From Candidatus Poribacteria bacterium (GTDB taxonomy: Bacteria; Poribacteria; WGA-4E; WGA-3G), in assembly GCA_022827185.1 (NCBI GenBank), contig JAJDTM010000062.1:1-64000 (forward strand): a stretch of DNA of 64,000 nucleotides, read 5' to 3'. Positions 62,084-64,000 of the stretch are shown here, piece after piece; positions within the stretch are counted from its first letter, which is position 1; the number at the start of each line of letters is the position of its first letter. The notes beneath the pieces were generated by a model that was not told the DNA's origin, searched no databases, and worked only from the letters and a program-made list of their open reading frames with translations. The position numbers and the translations under genes are program-made.

Positions 62084-62620
62084 ATGCTTAAAGCGGGTCA
62101 ATCCCAAAACTCTTTCCTGCAGAACGCTAATACCTTTCTCGGTAAAGTCGAAACCGGTGCGTTGTGTCTCATTGTCGCGATGATGCTCGGGCTTGCGATA
62201 CTCAAAATCGTTATGCGTTATGTGTTCAGTGCGAGCCTATTGTGGAGCGATACGATGCTTCAGCATTTGACACTCTGGCTCTGCTTCTTCGGTGCCGCGC
62301 TCGCTACCTGTGAGAGACGACATATCAGTATTGATGTACTGAGCCGGATTCTACCGGGAAGCGTCACGCGTTGGACCAATCTCGTTATTGACTGTATTGC
62401 TCTAATAGTCGTTGGGATTTTAGCGTATTACGGTTTTCTCTTTATTGAAGATGAGAAGTCCAGCGAGGCGATATTAATTGGTAGTGTCCCGTTGTGGTGG
62501 GCGAAGACGATTATTCCGTACGGTTTTGTTCTCATCGGCATCCATGTGGTGTTGCAAATTGGCATCCATTTCACAAAGGGTGTGTATACACCTGATACTG
62601 TCGAAGGAGAATCGGAGTAA
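62084..62620 (+). CDS. dctQ: TRAP transporter small permease DctQ
   Basis: A 178-residue membrane protein with four helices (about 26-48, 56-76, 97-120, 135-158). WSDTMLQHLTLWLCFFGAALATCERRHISIDVLSRIL is the family core (E..R..I motif after helix 2). It forms the membrane part of a tripartite ATP-independent periplasmic transporter with DctM. The stop TAA and the ATG of dctM share one base (62620). No DctP binding protein is in the window; it may lie right of base 64000 or elsewhere. Confidence 0.9.
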   Translation: MLKAGQSQNSFLQNANTFLGKVETGALCLIVAMMLGLAILKIVMRYVFSASLLWSDTMLQHLTLWLCFFGAALATCERRHISIDVLSRILPGSVTRWTNLVIDCIALIVVGILAYYGFLFIEDEKSSEAILIGSVPLWWAKTIIPYGFVLIGIHVVLQIGIHFTKGVYTPDTVEGESE

Positions 62621-63906
62621 TGGGATTCATAATTGGCATCGGATTGGTCGGTTTCGCGCTTCTCGGTGGTGCACTTTTTGTCTTACTCGGTGGTGCTTCG
62701 ATTATTGGTTACGCCATGGCAGGCGAACCGATTTCGACAATCCTGATTGATTTCAATCGGCTCACCCGGAATTCGACAATCCTGATTATTCCACTCTTCA
62801 CGTTTGCTGGCTATATTATCGCTGAGGGGAAGGCACCGCAGCGATTGGTTGCCTTCGCCCGCGCCAGTGTCGGCTGGTTACCCGGCGGCATCGCTGTGGT
62901 TGTGCTTGGCACCTGTGCGTTCTTTACCACTTTCACAGGTGCATCCGGCGTAACAATTATTGCACTCGGTGGATTGGTCTATCCGATCCTGCGGCAGACT
63001 TATAACGAAAAGTTTTCGCTCGGCTTGATAACCGCTTCTGGGAGTATCGGATTGCTGTTCCCACCGAGTGTTCCGCTCATTCTCTACGCCATTATTGCCC
63101 AAGTTCCGATTGATAGAATGTTCCTCGCTGGTATTATCCCCGGGTTGCTTATTCTCGGTGTTCTGAGCGTCTACTGTTCTGGATGGAGTGTCATCAAAAA
63201 AACTGAGACAACACCGTTTGATTTGATGGTATTCCTGAAGGCACTCTGGGCAGCGAAGTGGGAACTGTTGTTACCGTTTATTGTGTTGGGTGGTATTCTG
63301 TCGGGAGTCGTTACATTGGATGAGGCGGCTGCTTTAACTGCTATCTATGCCTGTATCGTAGAAATCGGTATCCATCGCTCAATTTCATTGAAAGTGTTGC
63401 CGCGCATCGTCAAAGAAAGCACGTTGCTTGTCGGTGCGATCCTCATCATCCTCGGTATCGCTTTAGGATTGACAAACTACCTCATCACGCTTGATGTACC
63501 TACAATGGTCCTTGATTGGATTCAGTCAACGACAGAAAACCGCGTCATTACGCTCATTGGACTCAATATCTTCTTACTCATTGTTGGGTGTCTGATGGAC
63601 ATCTTTTCAGCGGTAATTATCGTGGTACCATTGCTACTGCCTATCGCTGAACAATTTGGGATTGACAAGGCGCATCTCGGCATCATTGTGCTGACCAATC
63701 TCGAAATTGGGTATTTGACCCCGCCGGTAGGAATGAATCTGTTCATCTCCAGCATGAAATTTGATCGGTCTGTTGTGATGCTTTACCGCTCGGTCCTGCT
63801 ATTTATCGCGCTGTTGTTGGTCGCACTTGTGTTGGTAACTTATGTACCAGAGTTGAGTCTCTGGCTGCCACGAGTCTTTGGGAAAACATCAGTACCGCTT
63901 TTGTGA
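62620..63906 (+). CDS. dctM: TRAP transporter large permease DctM
   Basis: A 428-residue carrier of about twelve helices, the ion-coupled channel of a TRAP importer. LLGGASIIGYAMAGEPIS, TLLIPLF-like ILIIPLFTFAGYIIAEGKAPQRLVAFARASVGWLPGG, TGASGVTIIALGG, LITASGSIGLLFPPSVPLILYA and YLTPPVGMNLFISS are characteristic blocks. Substrates of TRAP systems are mostly carboxylates or sialic-acid-like sugars driven by sodium. In this operon the upstream racemase-like genes suggest an alpha-hydroxy or related acid. After the stop a 51-base A-rich spacer leads to a hairpin oriented for a minus-strand gene from the right. Confidence 0.93.
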   Translation: MGFIIGIGLVGFALLGGALFVLLGGASIIGYAMAGEPISTILIDFNRLTRNSTILIIPLFTFAGYIIAEGKAPQRLVAFARASVGWLPGGIAVVVLGTCAFFTTFTGASGVTIIALGGLVYPILRQTYNEKFSLGLITASGSIGLLFPPSVPLILYAIIAQVPIDRMFLAGIIPGLLILGVLSVYCSGWSVIKKTETTPFDLMVFLKALWAAKWELLLPFIVLGGILSGVVTLDEAAALTAIYACIVEIGIHRSISLKVLPRIVKESTLLVGAILIILGIALGLTNYLITLDVPTMVLDWIQSTTENRVITLIGLNIFLLIVGCLMDIFSAVIIVVPLLLPIAEQFGIDKAHLGIIVLTNLEIGYLTPPVGMNLFISSMKFDRSVVMLYRSVLLFIALLLVALVLVTYVPELSLWLPRVFGKTSVPLL

Positions 63907-63956
63907 CCTTCCTTTACGCCTCTTAAAGATTCTAAAGCGCAGATAAAAAAATAAAA

Positions 63957-63984
63957 AAGTCTGGCGATAGAAGTCGCCAGACTT
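63957..63984 (-). terminator. intrinsic terminator for a minus-strand gene entering from the right
   Basis: AAGTCTGGCGA (63957-63967) and TCGCCAGACTT (63974-63984) form a perfect 11-bp stem with a 6-nt loop. On the minus strand it is followed by a T-rich tract (TTTTTTATTTTTTTATC), the classic intrinsic layout. On the plus strand no T-run follows, though the hairpin may still help end the dctM transcript. It predicts a convergent gene beyond base 64000. Confidence 0.8.
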
Positions 63985-64000
63985 AAGAAATCTCGGTTTG

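Overview
The window looks like chromosomal DNA from a Gram-negative bacterium related to Candidatus Poribacteria (sponge-associated or marine). This is inferred from gene content, not proven. Supporting signs are secreted proteins ending in an NPFNPETWIPYQL-type C-terminal domain, many single-domain LamG proteins, Uma2-type proteins, heptose and Kdo genes that imply lipopolysaccharide, and intergenic DNA crowded with short palindromic repeats. No rRNA, tRNA, CRISPR array, prophage or complete insertion sequence was seen.

Layout. Positions 1-7087 hold the 3' part of a very large surface protein made of cadherin-like modules and three leucine-rich-repeat blocks. Positions 7088-8349 are a repeat-rich scar with a gene remnant and a 122-bp MITE-like element. 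Positions 8350-12998 carry moeA, a TIM-barrel hydrolase, a rhodanese with an in-frame TGA exactly at its catalytic residue, and a MATE transporter. Positions 13520-17268 hold two LamG proteins flanking a degenerate tandem AAA protein. Positions 17448-24492 are housekeeping genes on the plus strand: accD, topA, an ftsE-like/ftsX pair and a polX-like gene. Positions 24514-28041 hold a phosphodiesterase-type enzyme, a small coiled-coil membrane protein and a Uma2 protein.

Positions 28053-36930 are a minus-strand run. It starts with hldA, gmhB and a UDP-sugar dehydrogenase, continues with a NYN-domain protein, and ends with two secreted repeat proteins, one of them a metzincin/WD40/dockerin fusion. 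Positions 37104-41850 encode an envelope protein and a Wza/BY-kinase polysaccharide export pair. Positions 41889-43812 are two nucleoside-type ABC permeases without their ATPase. Positions 43961-49138 hold a DegT aminotransferase, glpD, a NucS-like nuclease and a BatA-like protein. Positions 49173-52344 encode LivM, LivH and a LivJ-type binding protein. Positions 52423-56958 hold a lipoprotein, a PAP2 phosphatase, a small HTH protein and three tandem LamG lipoprotein-like paralogues. Positions 57143-63906 run kdsB, pyrG, two tandem larA-like racemases and TRAP permeases dctQ and dctM. The window ends with a terminator oriented for a gene entering from the right.

The genes form a coherent cell-envelope picture. 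Heptose (hldA, gmhB), Kdo activation (kdsB fed by CTP from pyrG), a UDP-uronate supply and Wza/BY-kinase export serve LPS and capsule, while cadherin, LRR, LamG and WD40 proteins decorate the surface.

The strongest unusual signal is the candidate selenocysteine rhodanese at 10595-11437. After the TGA at 10730-10732 the frame stays open for 44 codons of normal rhodanese C-terminus and closes on a TTAA shared with the convergent neighbour. Other points of interest are several enzymes that keep their fold but have lost catalytic residues (AAA protein, FtsE, PolX, the TIM-barrel hydrolase), a MITE with a perfect 10-bp target duplication, and a family of dispersed palindromes.
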